7,244 nt of DNA from Caldilineaceae bacterium. Lineage in GTDB: Bacteria > Chloroflexota > Anaerolineae > Caldilineales > Caldilineaceae. The notes beneath the pieces are model-generated. The model was given only the letters and a program-made list of their open reading frames with translations, had not been told where the DNA came from and did not search any database. Shown here in pieces: positions 1-6,006 of this stretch. Made by a program: the position numbers and the translations under genes. The stretch is taken from assembly GCA_019637645.1 (NCBI GenBank), contig JAHBVH010000141.1:1-7244 (forward strand), read 5' to 3'. How positions within the stretch are numbered: position 1 is the first letter of the stretch; the number at the start of each line of letters is the position of its first letter.

Positions 1-53
1 CAATGACCAATGACCAATGACCAACGACCAACGACCAATGACCAACGACCAAT
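1..53. repeat. CAAYGAC heptanucleotide tandem array
   Basis: Seven consecutive 7-base units of consensus CAAYGAC fill bases 1-49, with a partial unit CAAT at 50-53. The fourth base alternates: T in units 1, 2, 3 and 6, C in units 4, 5 and 7. The array may continue to the left of the window. Seven is not a multiple of three, so it is unlikely to be coding, and it ends 25 bases before the preferred start of the aminotransferase gene. Short heptanucleotide tandem repeats between genes are known from filamentous cyanobacteria (STRR sequences), and comparable arrays occur in other environmental genomes. No function is visible. Confidence 0.9.
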
Positions 54-62
54 CCTAGTAAC

Positions 63-69
63 AAAAGGA
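63..69 (+). promoter_or_regulatory. Shine-Dalgarno deciding the GTG start of the aminotransferase
   Basis: AAAAGGA at 63-69 lies nine bases before GTG 79, a normal spacing. The only longer in-frame start, ATG 10, lies inside the heptamer array and has only CAAYGAC repeat sequence upstream, so it lacks a ribosome binding site. This supports GTG 79. Confidence 0.65.
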
Positions 70-78
70 CAAAAAACT

Positions 79-1416
79 GTGACAACGGAACATCAAGTTT
101 CCCGTTCACTCCAACTCTATCAGCGCGCTGGGGAGTTGATCCCCGGCTGGACACAGCTGATCAGTCGGCGCGCTGATCAATTCGCCAACGGCGTCAGTCC
201 GATCTATGGTCAAAGCGCCAAAGGTTCTCGGTTTATTGATGTCGATGAAAATGAATATATCGACTGGGTCAACGCTGTGGGCGCGATCATTCTGGGCCAT
301 GCCGACGAGGTCGTCGATGAGGCGGTCAAGGAGCAGATCAGCCGCGGCAGTCTCTATACCCTCAACAGCCCGCTCGAAATTGAGCTAGCCGAGGAACTGT
401 GCGATACCCTGCCCAGCGCCGAAATGGTGCGTTACACCAAGGGGGGCGGCGAAGCTTGCGCCGTCGCCGCGCGCATTGCCCGTGGCACCACCGGTCGCGA
501 CAAAATTCTGATCTGTGGCTATCATGGCTGGCATGATTGGTATCAAGCCGCCAACTTTGGCGTGGATCCGGAGAGCGGCGAATATCCGTTCGCCGGGATC
601 GAACCGATTGGCGTGCCCAAAGGGCTGGCTGGCAGTGTCCTGCCCTTCACCTATGGCAATCTAGAAATGCTTGAAGCACTCCTCGTCCAATATCAGGGCG
701 AGGTCGCTGCGATCATGATGGAGCCCGCCCGTTCGGAACTGCCGCCAGCGGGTTATCTGGAAGGGGTGCAAGCACTGGCCCGTCAGCATGGCGTGCTCTT
801 GATCTTCGATGAAGTCTCCTGTGGTTGGCGTCTATCCAGAGGCGGCATTCAAAAAGTGGTGGGCGTCACGCCCGATATCACCGTCGTTGCCAAGGCTATG
901 TCCAATGGCTACCCCATGGGCGCGGTGGTCGGCTCGCGGGCGGCCATGGAGCCAGCGGGGCGCATGTTTATCTCCAGTTCCTATTGGAGCGACAACCTTG
1001 GGCTGGTCGCCTCGTTGACGACGATTCGCGAACTCAAACGGCGTGACTCTGAGCGGCGCTTCCAGGAAATTGGGGAGCGGCTGCGCACCGCGCTCAATGG
1101 CGCCATTGCCGACGCCGGTCTGCAAGGCAAATGTGCGGGGCTCTCTTCCAACCCCTATATCGCACTGGATCTGCCCAAGGGGATCGATGGACGCAAGGTT
1201 TCGACTCTCTTTATTCAAGAGATGGCACGCCGGGGCGTACACACCTATATGTCCTTCAAAGCCACCCTAGCCCACACCGCGGAAGACATCCAACAGACCG
1301 CGACCGCGGCCACAGAAGCATTCAAGGTGATCAAAGGCGGTCTTGATCAAGGGAACCTGGATAGCCTCCTGGTCGCCGACCTGAAAAAAGAACCCTTCCG
1401 CCGCCTCGTGCGCTAG
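79..1416 (+). CDS. class III PLP aminotransferase, glutamate-1-semialdehyde aminomutase-like
   Basis: Fold-type I PLP enzyme expected to move an amino group on or off an oxo/amino acid or amino sugar in the cytoplasm. Numbering from GTG 79 gives 445 residues, close to the usual 420-460. Visible landmarks are ILGHA near the N-terminus, GYHGWHDWY in the middle third, MMEPARSE, IFDEVSCGWRL with Asp244 (expected to bind the pyridine nitrogen) and VVAKAMSNGYPMG with Lys272 (expected Schiff-base lysine; Lys273 in Synechococcus GSAM). The usual SGTEA phosphate-binding stretch reads KGGGEA (residues 121-126), so the Thr is missing. Extending to ATG 10 would add 23 residues encoded mainly by the heptamer repeat, which is unlikely. 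It is probably not the tetrapyrrole hemL enzyme: the GYHGWHDWY form and the altered loop resemble GSAM-like aminotransferases of accessory or sugar pathways. Family is secure; substrate unknown. Confidence 0.88.
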   Translation: MTTEHQVSRSLQLYQRAGELIPGWTQLISRRADQFANGVSPIYGQSAKGSRFIDVDENEYIDWVNAVGAIILGHADEVVDEAVKEQISRGSLYTLNSPLEIELAEELCDTLPSAEMVRYTKGGGEACAVAARIARGTTGRDKILICGYHGWHDWYQAANFGVDPESGEYPFAGIEPIGVPKGLAGSVLPFTYGNLEMLEALLVQYQGEVAAIMMEPARSELPPAGYLEGVQALARQHGVLLIFDEVSCGWRLSRGGIQKVVGVTPDITVVAKAMSNGYPMGAVVGSRAAMEPAGRMFISSSYWSDNLGLVASLTTIRELKRRDSERRFQEIGERLRTALNGAIADAGLQGKCAGLSSNPYIALDLPKGIDGRKVSTLFIQEMARRGVHTYMSFKATLAHTAEDIQQTATAATEAFKVIKGGLDQGNLDSLLVADLKKEPFRRLVR

Positions 1417-1456
1417 GGAAAAAGAATTTTCACACGCTCAGGATCTATGCAAAGCT

Positions 1457-1490
1457 AGCGCTGGCAGGTTTCGCAAAACCTGTCAGCGCT
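1457..1490. repeat. REP-like palindrome, 15-bp stem with CGCA loop
   Basis: AGCGCTGGCAGGTTT (1457-1471) pairs with AAACCTGTCAGCGCT (1476-1490) around the loop CGCA, with a single G-T (G-U in RNA) position. It begins 40 bases after the aminotransferase stop. No T-run follows on either strand, so it is not a textbook intrinsic terminator, although it could stabilise the 3' end of the upstream mRNA. The form suggests a dispersed palindromic element. Confidence 0.85.
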
Positions 1491-1541
1491 TCGATGATAT
1501 ACGGATCATGGTACGTAAGTCCGAACTCTTTCTATTGCTTT

Positions 1542-1547
1542 GGAGGT
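1542..1547 (+). promoter_or_regulatory. strong Shine-Dalgarno for the leader ORF
   Basis: GGAGGT lies seven bases before ATG 1554. It is one of the best ribosome binding sites in the window, and the frame it serves is only 25 codons long. The large NHL gene downstream has nothing comparable directly before its own ATG 1628. Confidence 0.7.
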
Positions 1548-1553
1548 ATAAGG

Positions 1554-1631
1554 ATGACCATACAACGGCGTAGGCCCCGCCCAGCGCTGCGGGGTATCCA
1601 TGGCGCTGGGCGCCGGGGGTATCGAGCATGA
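1554..1631 (+). CDS. 25-residue Arg-rich leader peptide overlapping the NHL gene start
   Basis: A short frame opens at ATG 1554 behind GGAGGT and ends at TGA 1629-1631, which overlaps ATG 1628 of the NHL gene as ATGA. The peptide begins MTIQRRRPRP and has eight Arg in 25 residues, with no hydrophobic segment. The overlap is the standard arrangement for translational coupling: ribosomes finishing the leader would restart on the NHL gene, whose own upstream bases give only a weak GGGGGT. The NHL frame cannot extend upstream to use the strong site, because TAG 1571-1573 is in that frame and no start codon lies between it and 1628. The peptide may have no function of its own. The alternative is that GGAGGT is a chance match, or that a frameshift once separated it from the NHL gene. 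Confidence 0.55.
   Translation: MTIQRRRPRPALRGIHGAGRRGYRA
1578..1612 (+). promoter_or_regulatory. hairpin inside the leader ORF, upstream of the NHL start
   Basis: CGCCCAGCGC (1578-1587) and GCGCTGGGCG (1603-1612) form a perfect 10-bp GC-rich stem with a 15-base loop, 15 bases before ATG 1628. GGGGTATC occurs in the loop (1591-1598) and again just before the NHL start (1616-1623). A ribosome translating the leader would melt the stem, so it may gate NHL translation. This regulatory reading is inference. Confidence 0.45.
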
Positions 1632-3769
1632 ATTTTACCGAACAATTACGTACCCTGGCGGTCGATACGATCGCCACGTTGGCGGGGGTGGGCTATCGCA
1701 GTGGCACCCCCGCCAAGGAGACTGATGCCGGCTGGCCCATGGGCGTGGTGCGCCGCCCTGATGGTGATCTGATCGTCATTGACTACCATGGTCATCGCCT
1801 TTGGCGGATTGACCAAGCGGGGATTCTGCATCTCTTTGCGGGGGATGGGATCCCCGGCAATCGTGGCGACGGCGGGCCCGCGCGCGAAGCCCGTTTCTAT
1901 TGGCCCCATGATCTAACGCAGGACCGCGCCGGTAATCTCTACCTCTCGGATCTGGGCAACCAGACCATTCGCCGCATTGATTACGCGACGGGGATCATTA
2001 CCCGCGTGGCCGGTTCGGGCAAAGTGGGGCGCGGCGGCGACGGCGGCCCCGCGTTAGAAGCGGAAATGGATACGACCTGTGGCGTCGCCGTCGATCACGC
2101 GGGAAATCTCTACTTGTCCAGTGAATGGTCGAATAACGTCCGCCGTGTCGATGCCCAAACGGGGATCATCACCAGCTTTGCGGGCCATAACGCACGTCTC
2201 TATCCTGCCGAACATGATAGCAGCCGCCCCTATGGCGGGCCCAGCGTCAGCCTCATGGGCTACCATGGCGACGGCGGGCCCGCGGCGGAAGCGGCCTTTC
2301 ATCACCCTGAGCATCTGGCCTTTGATCGGGACTTCCACAACCTTTATGTCTGCGACAACTCGAATGACCGCATCCGCAAAATTGATATGGCGACCGGCCT
2401 GATCACCACTGTGCTAGGCAACGGTCAGCGCGCCTCGAATGGCGATGGTGGGCCAGCCGTCGCGGCCAGCACCCTCATGCCCGATGCCATCTGTGTAGAC
2501 GCCCATAACAACCTCTATGTGGGCGAAAAATATGGCTACCGCGTGCGCAAGGTGGACGCGGTCACCGGCTATGTCCAGACGTTGGTGGGGAATGGTGTAC
2601 CGGGCTTTGGCGAAGAGGGACTACCCGGCGCGCAGACCCATTGTAACGCTGTAGAAGCGGGGATCTGGGCTGATCCCGATGGCACCGTCTTTTGGAGTGA
2701 CTGTTCTGGCCGTCTCCGGCGCTATGATGGCCTAACCGGCATCGTTACGACCGTCTTGGGCGGCACTTCGGTGCATGATGGCGAACCGGCCAGCGCTGGT
2801 TTTCTTTGCGGGCCGGGTGGCTTGGCCGTGGGACCGCAAGGGCAGATCTATATTGCCGATGTCTGGAACCAACGCATTCGGATGATCGACCCGGTGACGG
2901 GCTTTATTCATACCGTGGCGGGTAACGGGGCGCGGGCCTATGGTGGCGACAACGAAGCCGCGACGGAAGCTTATCTGGGCAATCCTCACGATGTTGCTAT
3001 TGATCGCTTGGGGCGGGTGGTGATTGCCGACACGCGCGACGGGCGCATCCGCCGGGTCGATCTGGACGGCATCATCCGGGTTGTTGCCGGTACGACATTG
3101 CCCTGGGATGCTGGCGAAGGGCGCTGGGACAAAGGCGATAGTGGCCCAGCCGTGAGCGCGAGTATTGCCCATGTCGAGGTGGTGACCATTGGCCCGAACG
3201 ATGACATTTACCTGGGCGACAGCACTGTCGGGCGGATTCGCAAGATCGATGCCCAAACGGGCGTGATCACGAGTGTGGCCGGTATGGGCCTCCCTGGCTA
3301 TAGCGGCGACGGCGGCCCGGCCACCAGTGCGCGCCTCGGTGCGCCAACGGCCATTTGTTTCGACGCCGCGGGCGCGCTCTATTTCACCGATCGCGCCCAC
3401 AATGTTGTGCGCAAGGTGGATACCGCTGGCATCATCACCACTGTGGTTGGTTGTGGGCAAAGCGGTTTCTCGCCCGACGGCACGCCCGCGCTTGCGGTGA
3501 AGTTGAATCAACCCTATGGCTTAGCCATTGCCAGCGATGGGACGATCTATATCGCCGACTCGCGCAACAACCGCGTCCGGCGCATTAACGCCCACGGGCT
3601 GTTGGAAACGGTCGCAGGTGGTGAGGAGGCCGGTGACGGCCACAATGGTGATCTGGCCGCCGCGACCCAACTTAATGAACCCCACGGGATCTGTTTCTAT
3701 GGGGATGATCTGCTGCTGATCAGCGACCATTATAATAATCGGGTGAAGGCTGTCCGCCTTCGTGCCTGA
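1628..3769 (+). CDS. NHL-repeat protein with about twelve repeats, probable double beta-propeller
   Basis: A 713-residue protein made almost entirely of NHL-type units of 45-65 residues. Each unit follows the pattern hydrophobic-DxxGNLYLxDxxNxRIRRIDxxTGIITTVAGNG. The linker GDGGPA occurs exactly at residues 80, 137, 214, 272 and 560 and in degenerate form elsewhere. I count about twelve units from residue 15 to the C-terminus, enough for two six-bladed propellers. The N-terminus (MNFTEQLRTL) shows no signal peptide, lipobox or membrane segment, and no other domain is seen, so a cytoplasmic location is likely. Known NHL propellers act as binding scaffolds or, in PAL and related lyases, as enzymes; nothing here identifies a ligand. 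It starts in an ATGA overlap with the leader frame, so its translation may be coupled to that frame. A long 259-codon open frame on the opposite strand is a shadow of this gene. Confidence 0.9.
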   Translation: MNFTEQLRTLAVDTIATLAGVGYRSGTPAKETDAGWPMGVVRRPDGDLIVIDYHGHRLWRIDQAGILHLFAGDGIPGNRGDGGPAREARFYWPHDLTQDRAGNLYLSDLGNQTIRRIDYATGIITRVAGSGKVGRGGDGGPALEAEMDTTCGVAVDHAGNLYLSSEWSNNVRRVDAQTGIITSFAGHNARLYPAEHDSSRPYGGPSVSLMGYHGDGGPAAEAAFHHPEHLAFDRDFHNLYVCDNSNDRIRKIDMATGLITTVLGNGQRASNGDGGPAVAASTLMPDAICVDAHNNLYVGEKYGYRVRKVDAVTGYVQTLVGNGVPGFGEEGLPGAQTHCNAVEAGIWADPDGTVFWSDCSGRLRRYDGLTGIVTTVLGGTSVHDGEPASAGFLCGPGGLAVGPQGQIYIADVWNQRIRMIDPVTGFIHTVAGNGARAYGGDNEAATEAYLGNPHDVAIDRLGRVVIADTRDGRIRRVDLDGIIRVVAGTTLPWDAGEGRWDKGDSGPAVSASIAHVEVVTIGPNDDIYLGDSTVGRIRKIDAQTGVITSVAGMGLPGYSGDGGPATSARLGAPTAICFDAAGALYFTDRAHNVVRKVDTAGIITTVVGCGQSGFSPDGTPALAVKLNQPYGLAIASDGTIYIADSRNNRVRRINAHGLLETVAGGEEAGDGHNGDLAAATQLNEPHGICFYGDDLLLISDHYNNRVKAVRLRA

Positions 3770-3781
3770 TTACGACGTAAT
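3769..3781. repeat. 13-bp palindrome at the NHL stop codon
   Basis: ATTACG-A-CGTAAT is a perfect 6+1+6 palindrome that starts on the last base of the NHL stop codon. It could be an operator half-site pair for the downstream gene, but it is short and may be chance. The following T-run (3791-3796) is too far from so weak a stem for a convincing terminator. Confidence 0.35.
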
Positions 3782-3797
3782 GAAAAGAGATTTTTTG

Positions 3798-3864
3798 GAC
3801 GCGGATAGACGCGGATGACCGCGGATTTATGTTTCATCCGCGGTCATCCGCGTCTATCCGCGTC
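3798..3864. repeat. perfect 29-bp inverted repeat built from 10-base units
   Basis: Bases 3798-3826 and 3836-3864 are exact reverse complements around a 9-base AT-rich loop. Each arm is itself periodic: GCGGATAGAC, GCGGATGACC and GCGGAT follow one another from 3801, and the right arm mirrors this from 3836. The element occupies most of the 115-base gap before the oxidoreductase and ends six bases before its Shine-Dalgarno. There is no T-run after the right arm. Similar tandem ATCCGCG-type intergenic repeats occur in several environmental phyla, so this is probably one copy of a dispersed family; that needs genome-wide comparison. As RNA it would form a very stable stem next to the start of the gene. 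Confidence 0.93.
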
Positions 3865-3870
3865 TTATCA

Positions 3871-3878
3871 AAGAGGAG
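3871..3878 (+). promoter_or_regulatory. Shine-Dalgarno of the FAD oxidoreductase
   Basis: AAGAGGAG lies six bases before ATG 3885 and six bases after the long inverted repeat. The closeness means the RNA stem could affect ribosome access. It fixes the start at 3885; ATG 3880 is out of frame. Confidence 0.75.
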
Positions 3879-3884
3879 TATGTT

Positions 3885-5078
3885 ATGTCTGCAACAGCCA
3901 TTGTCATTGGTGGTGGTGTGATTGGGCTGAGTACGGCTTATCAACTGGCCCGTAAACGCTTTGGCAAGGTCATTCTCGTGGACAAAGGACCGGTTGGGGA
4001 CGGTTCCAGCATCCGCGCCGCGGGGATTATCACCGGTCTGCTCTGGAGCGAGACTGGGGTGTTGGCGCGCAAGCTAGCCTTGCAATTATATCGTGAACTT
4101 TCGGAAGAGTTGCCGGGGTATCGCTTCCAGGATGTGGGCTGCCTCAACTTGTTTGATGCCCCCTCTTGGCCGGAGCGCGAAAAGCTCTTTCCCCTTTATG
4201 ACCGGCTGAACGTTGCCTATGAGATCCTCTCTGCCGCCGAGATGCGCCAACGCTGGCCCGAGCTAACGCCCAGCGCCGACCTGATCGGCCTCTATGATCC
4301 GCTGGGCGGCTACAGTGAACCGGAAGAGTATATCCCGGCCCTGGCGCAGAAGATCCGCGAACTGGGGGTCGAGATCCGTGAGAACACCCCAGTGACTGGC
4401 TTCCGGCAACGCAATGGCCGCATTGCCGGTGTTACCACGCCCACCGGGGTGATTGAAGGCGACGCCGTGGTCAGCACGGTGCATGTTTGGACGCCAACCA
4501 TGGTCGCGCAATTGGGCTGGCAAGTACCGGTCAAAGCCTTTGTCCATCAACGCTATGTGACCGCACCCCTTGCCACCGCGCCGCACATCCCCGCTGTGAA
4601 CGCCAACCCCCAAGGTGGCTATATCCGCCCCGCCGCGGGGGGACGGCTGTTGGCTGGGGGCGAAACCGCTTGGCGCGAGGAACATCGGGTCACCTCGCCC
4701 GACTTTCATATGTCCGAGCTGAGTGCGCCCGCGGATGTGCAAAGCTGGCTGCGGACTAATATGACCTCGCTCTTTCCGAACTTGGCCCAGGTCCCTTGGG
4801 AGACAGAAAAGGTTGGGCTGATTGCCTTTTCGGTGGACGGTGAGCCGATGTTGGGGCCAGTGGCGGGCTGGCCGGGGCTCTACTTAGGTTGTGCTTTCCA
4901 CTCGGGGGGCTTTGCCTACAACCCCGTGGCCGGTCTGTTGTTAGCCGAATTTGTGGCCGATGGTCAGCCGCAACTCGATGTGAGCGCGTTTTCGCCCAAC
5001 CGCTTTACCCCCCAACCGGTCGAGGAATATCTGGCCCTAACCGTGACCCAAGGGGACGCGGTTCGCCGTCGCCATTGA
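3885..5078 (+). CDS. DAO-family FAD-dependent amine/amino-acid oxidoreductase
   Basis: A 397-residue soluble flavoenzyme of the D-amino-acid/sarcosine/glycine oxidase superfamily (DAO fold), expected to oxidise a C-N bond of an amino acid or secondary amine and give an imine or oxo acid. The N-terminal Rossmann motif is AIVIGGGVIGLSTAYQLA (GGGVIG at residues 9-14), followed by the ribose-binding acid Asp33 in VILVDKG and the flavin-contacting SSIRAAGII (41-49). The C-terminal flavin segment is YLGCAFHSGGFAYNPVAG, from about residue 333. Length fits the family (about 370-400). Sarcosine-oxidase-type covalent flavin attachment cannot be judged from sequence alone; Cys336 and His339 lie in the C-terminal segment. 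The start is well supported by AAGAGGAG. The next gene follows after a 62-base gap, so co-transcription is plausible. The substrate could be a D-amino acid, proline-type amine, sarcosine or a hydroxy acid. Confidence 0.88.
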   Translation: MSATAIVIGGGVIGLSTAYQLARKRFGKVILVDKGPVGDGSSIRAAGIITGLLWSETGVLARKLALQLYRELSEELPGYRFQDVGCLNLFDAPSWPEREKLFPLYDRLNVAYEILSAAEMRQRWPELTPSADLIGLYDPLGGYSEPEEYIPALAQKIRELGVEIRENTPVTGFRQRNGRIAGVTTPTGVIEGDAVVSTVHVWTPTMVAQLGWQVPVKAFVHQRYVTAPLATAPHIPAVNANPQGGYIRPAAGGRLLAGGETAWREEHRVTSPDFHMSELSAPADVQSWLRTNMTSLFPNLAQVPWETEKVGLIAFSVDGEPMLGPVAGWPGLYLGCAFHSGGFAYNPVAGLLLAEFVADGQPQLDVSAFSPNRFTPQPVEEYLALTVTQGDAVRRRH

Positions 5079-5115
5079 TCGCACCGCATTGATCGCACTG
5101 TATTGATCGCGGAAT
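5074..5115. repeat. 14-bp tandem repeat across the oxidoreductase stop codon
   Basis: Three consecutive 14-base units begin with ATTGATCGC: 5074-5087 (ATTGATCGCACCGC), 5088-5101 (ATTGATCGCACTGT) and 5102-5115 (ATTGATCGCGGAAT). The third unit keeps only the first nine bases. The real stop TGA (5076-5078) is inside unit 1 and TGA recurs in units 2 and 3. This looks like local slippage duplication just after the coding end. Confidence 0.8.
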
Positions 5116-5123
5116 ATGCCGCT

Positions 5124-5130
5124 AGAAAGG
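5124..5130 (+). promoter_or_regulatory. Shine-Dalgarno of the 284-residue gene
   Basis: AGAAAGG lies ten bases before ATG 5141, slightly long but acceptable. It supports the ATG 5141 start. Confidence 0.5.
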
Positions 5131-5140
5131 TTGGACAGCT

Positions 5141-5995
5141 ATGCTCAATTTTCCACGCTCTACCTTTACCTGGAAATCGCACCCCTGGTGGCCCGACGAA
5201 TACTATCGCTATCCAGGGGGCTTTGTCGGCACACCAGGCCAGGTCTATCAGGTGCGTTTTAACATCGAAGCCAGTTGTACCATTCGGAACGACGCCACCG
5301 GTCAAAGCACCGCGCTCTTTGTCGGCGCACCCTGTCGCACCGAATATACCATTGCCAGCCGCAATCTCTTTCAAGTACCGAGCGCCGAATTCCGCTTTGC
5401 CTGGAGCCACCAACTGCGTTTATCGATTGCCAAACGTCCCAGCACGGAAAGCGAAGTTGTGAGCGTTGCCAAGTTGAGCGAGGCTTTCCAAGAACATCGC
5501 ACCGATTTGCGCCACTTTGCTGATGTCAGCGCATTGACGACCATCCCGCAAATCGTCGAGGCCACGCTGGCGAATGATCTGCTCAACGCGGTCTCTACCT
5601 ATCGTGACCCCGCGCGCGGCTTGACGATCAGCGTTGAATACCCAGTCAACCTGATCAATGTCAACGCCGCGCAGGGGGAGTTTCAAGTCTGCACCGGGCC
5701 AGTGATCGTGCCTGACCTCGCGACTTGGGACGGCCAAGAGGTGCAACGGGTCTTTTTGGCCCATGTCGCCTTTACCGCCTTTGATCATGTGGAATTTATC
5801 CTCCAACGCGAGGTGGCTGCCGCGCCCGAGGAACGCACTTGGCTCGATCAACCGCGTGGTCGTGATCGGCTAGAACTGCTGGATCCCAACCGGCGGCCTC
5901 CGCACTATCCACCGCCACGGCCCAAGCCAACGGTCTATAACGAAATTTGGGCGTTGCCCGCCACCAACGTCATCTTGCGTGCTCCAAATCCATAA
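5141..5995 (+). CDS. uncharacterised 284-residue protein
   Basis: I do not recognise a family. The N-terminus is aromatic-rich (WKSHPWWPDEYYRYPGG, residues 11-27), followed by beta-like stretches with two Cys in ASCTIR and GAPCRT (Cys46, Cys65), a charged probably helical middle (about 100-150), and a second beta-like half ending in a Pro-rich segment (RPPHYPPPRPKP, 252-263). There is no signal peptide, membrane segment or known catalytic motif, so it should be cytoplasmic. Codon use resembles its neighbours, with no sign of recent transfer. Its TAA stop overlaps the Shine-Dalgarno of the dehydratase-like gene, and only 11 bases separate the two frames, so they are almost certainly translated from one mRNA. 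That placement suggests a partner, accessory subunit or unrecognised enzyme of the same pathway; this is inference. Confidence 0.82.
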   Translation: MLNFPRSTFTWKSHPWWPDEYYRYPGGFVGTPGQVYQVRFNIEASCTIRNDATGQSTALFVGAPCRTEYTIASRNLFQVPSAEFRFAWSHQLRLSIAKRPSTESEVVSVAKLSEAFQEHRTDLRHFADVSALTTIPQIVEATLANDLLNAVSTYRDPARGLTISVEYPVNLINVNAAQGEFQVCTGPVIVPDLATWDGQEVQRVFLAHVAFTAFDHVEFILQREVAAAPEERTWLDQPRGRDRLELLDPNRRPPHYPPPRPKPTVYNEIWALPATNVILRAPNP

Positions 5996-5998
5996 AGG
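5994..5998 (+). promoter_or_regulatory. Shine-Dalgarno overlapping the preceding stop codon
   Basis: AAAGG at 5994-5998 shares two bases with the TAA stop at 5993-5995 and sits eight bases before ATG 6007. Overlap of a stop codon with the next ribosome binding site is typical of tightly coupled operon genes. Confidence 0.65.
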
Positions 5999-6006
5999 TT
6001 TAAGCG

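Noticed and set aside
832..1242. 136-codon minus-strand frame within the aminotransferase
   Set aside because: It is a shadow of a well-supported gene, with no ribosome binding site or recognisable motif considered convincing.
79..1416. hemL assignment (glutamate-1-semialdehyde 2,1-aminomutase)
   Set aside because: The family fits, but the KGGGEA loop, the GYHGWHDWY motif and the non-tetrapyrrole neighbours make the specific function doubtful, so no symbol is given.
1457..1490. Intrinsic terminator for the aminotransferase
   Set aside because: The stem is strong but no T-run follows on either strand, so it is better called a palindromic repeat.
2732..3511. 259-codon open frame on the minus strand
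   Set aside because: It lies wholly inside the NHL gene, is a consequence of GC-rich repeated codons, and its translation resembles no protein.
3731..3736. TATAAT hexamer as a -10 promoter for the oxidoreductase
   Set aside because: It encodes part of the conserved NHL end (HYNNR), and no acceptable -35 hexamer is seen 16-18 bases upstream.
3798..3864. CRISPR or IS terminal inverted repeats
   Set aside because: The loop is only nine bases, with no spacers and no transposase between the arms.
3829..3918. Short frame starting at the ATG in the loop of the long palindrome
   Set aside because: It has no ribosome binding site and mostly reads the palindrome arm and then the wrong frame of the oxidoreductase.
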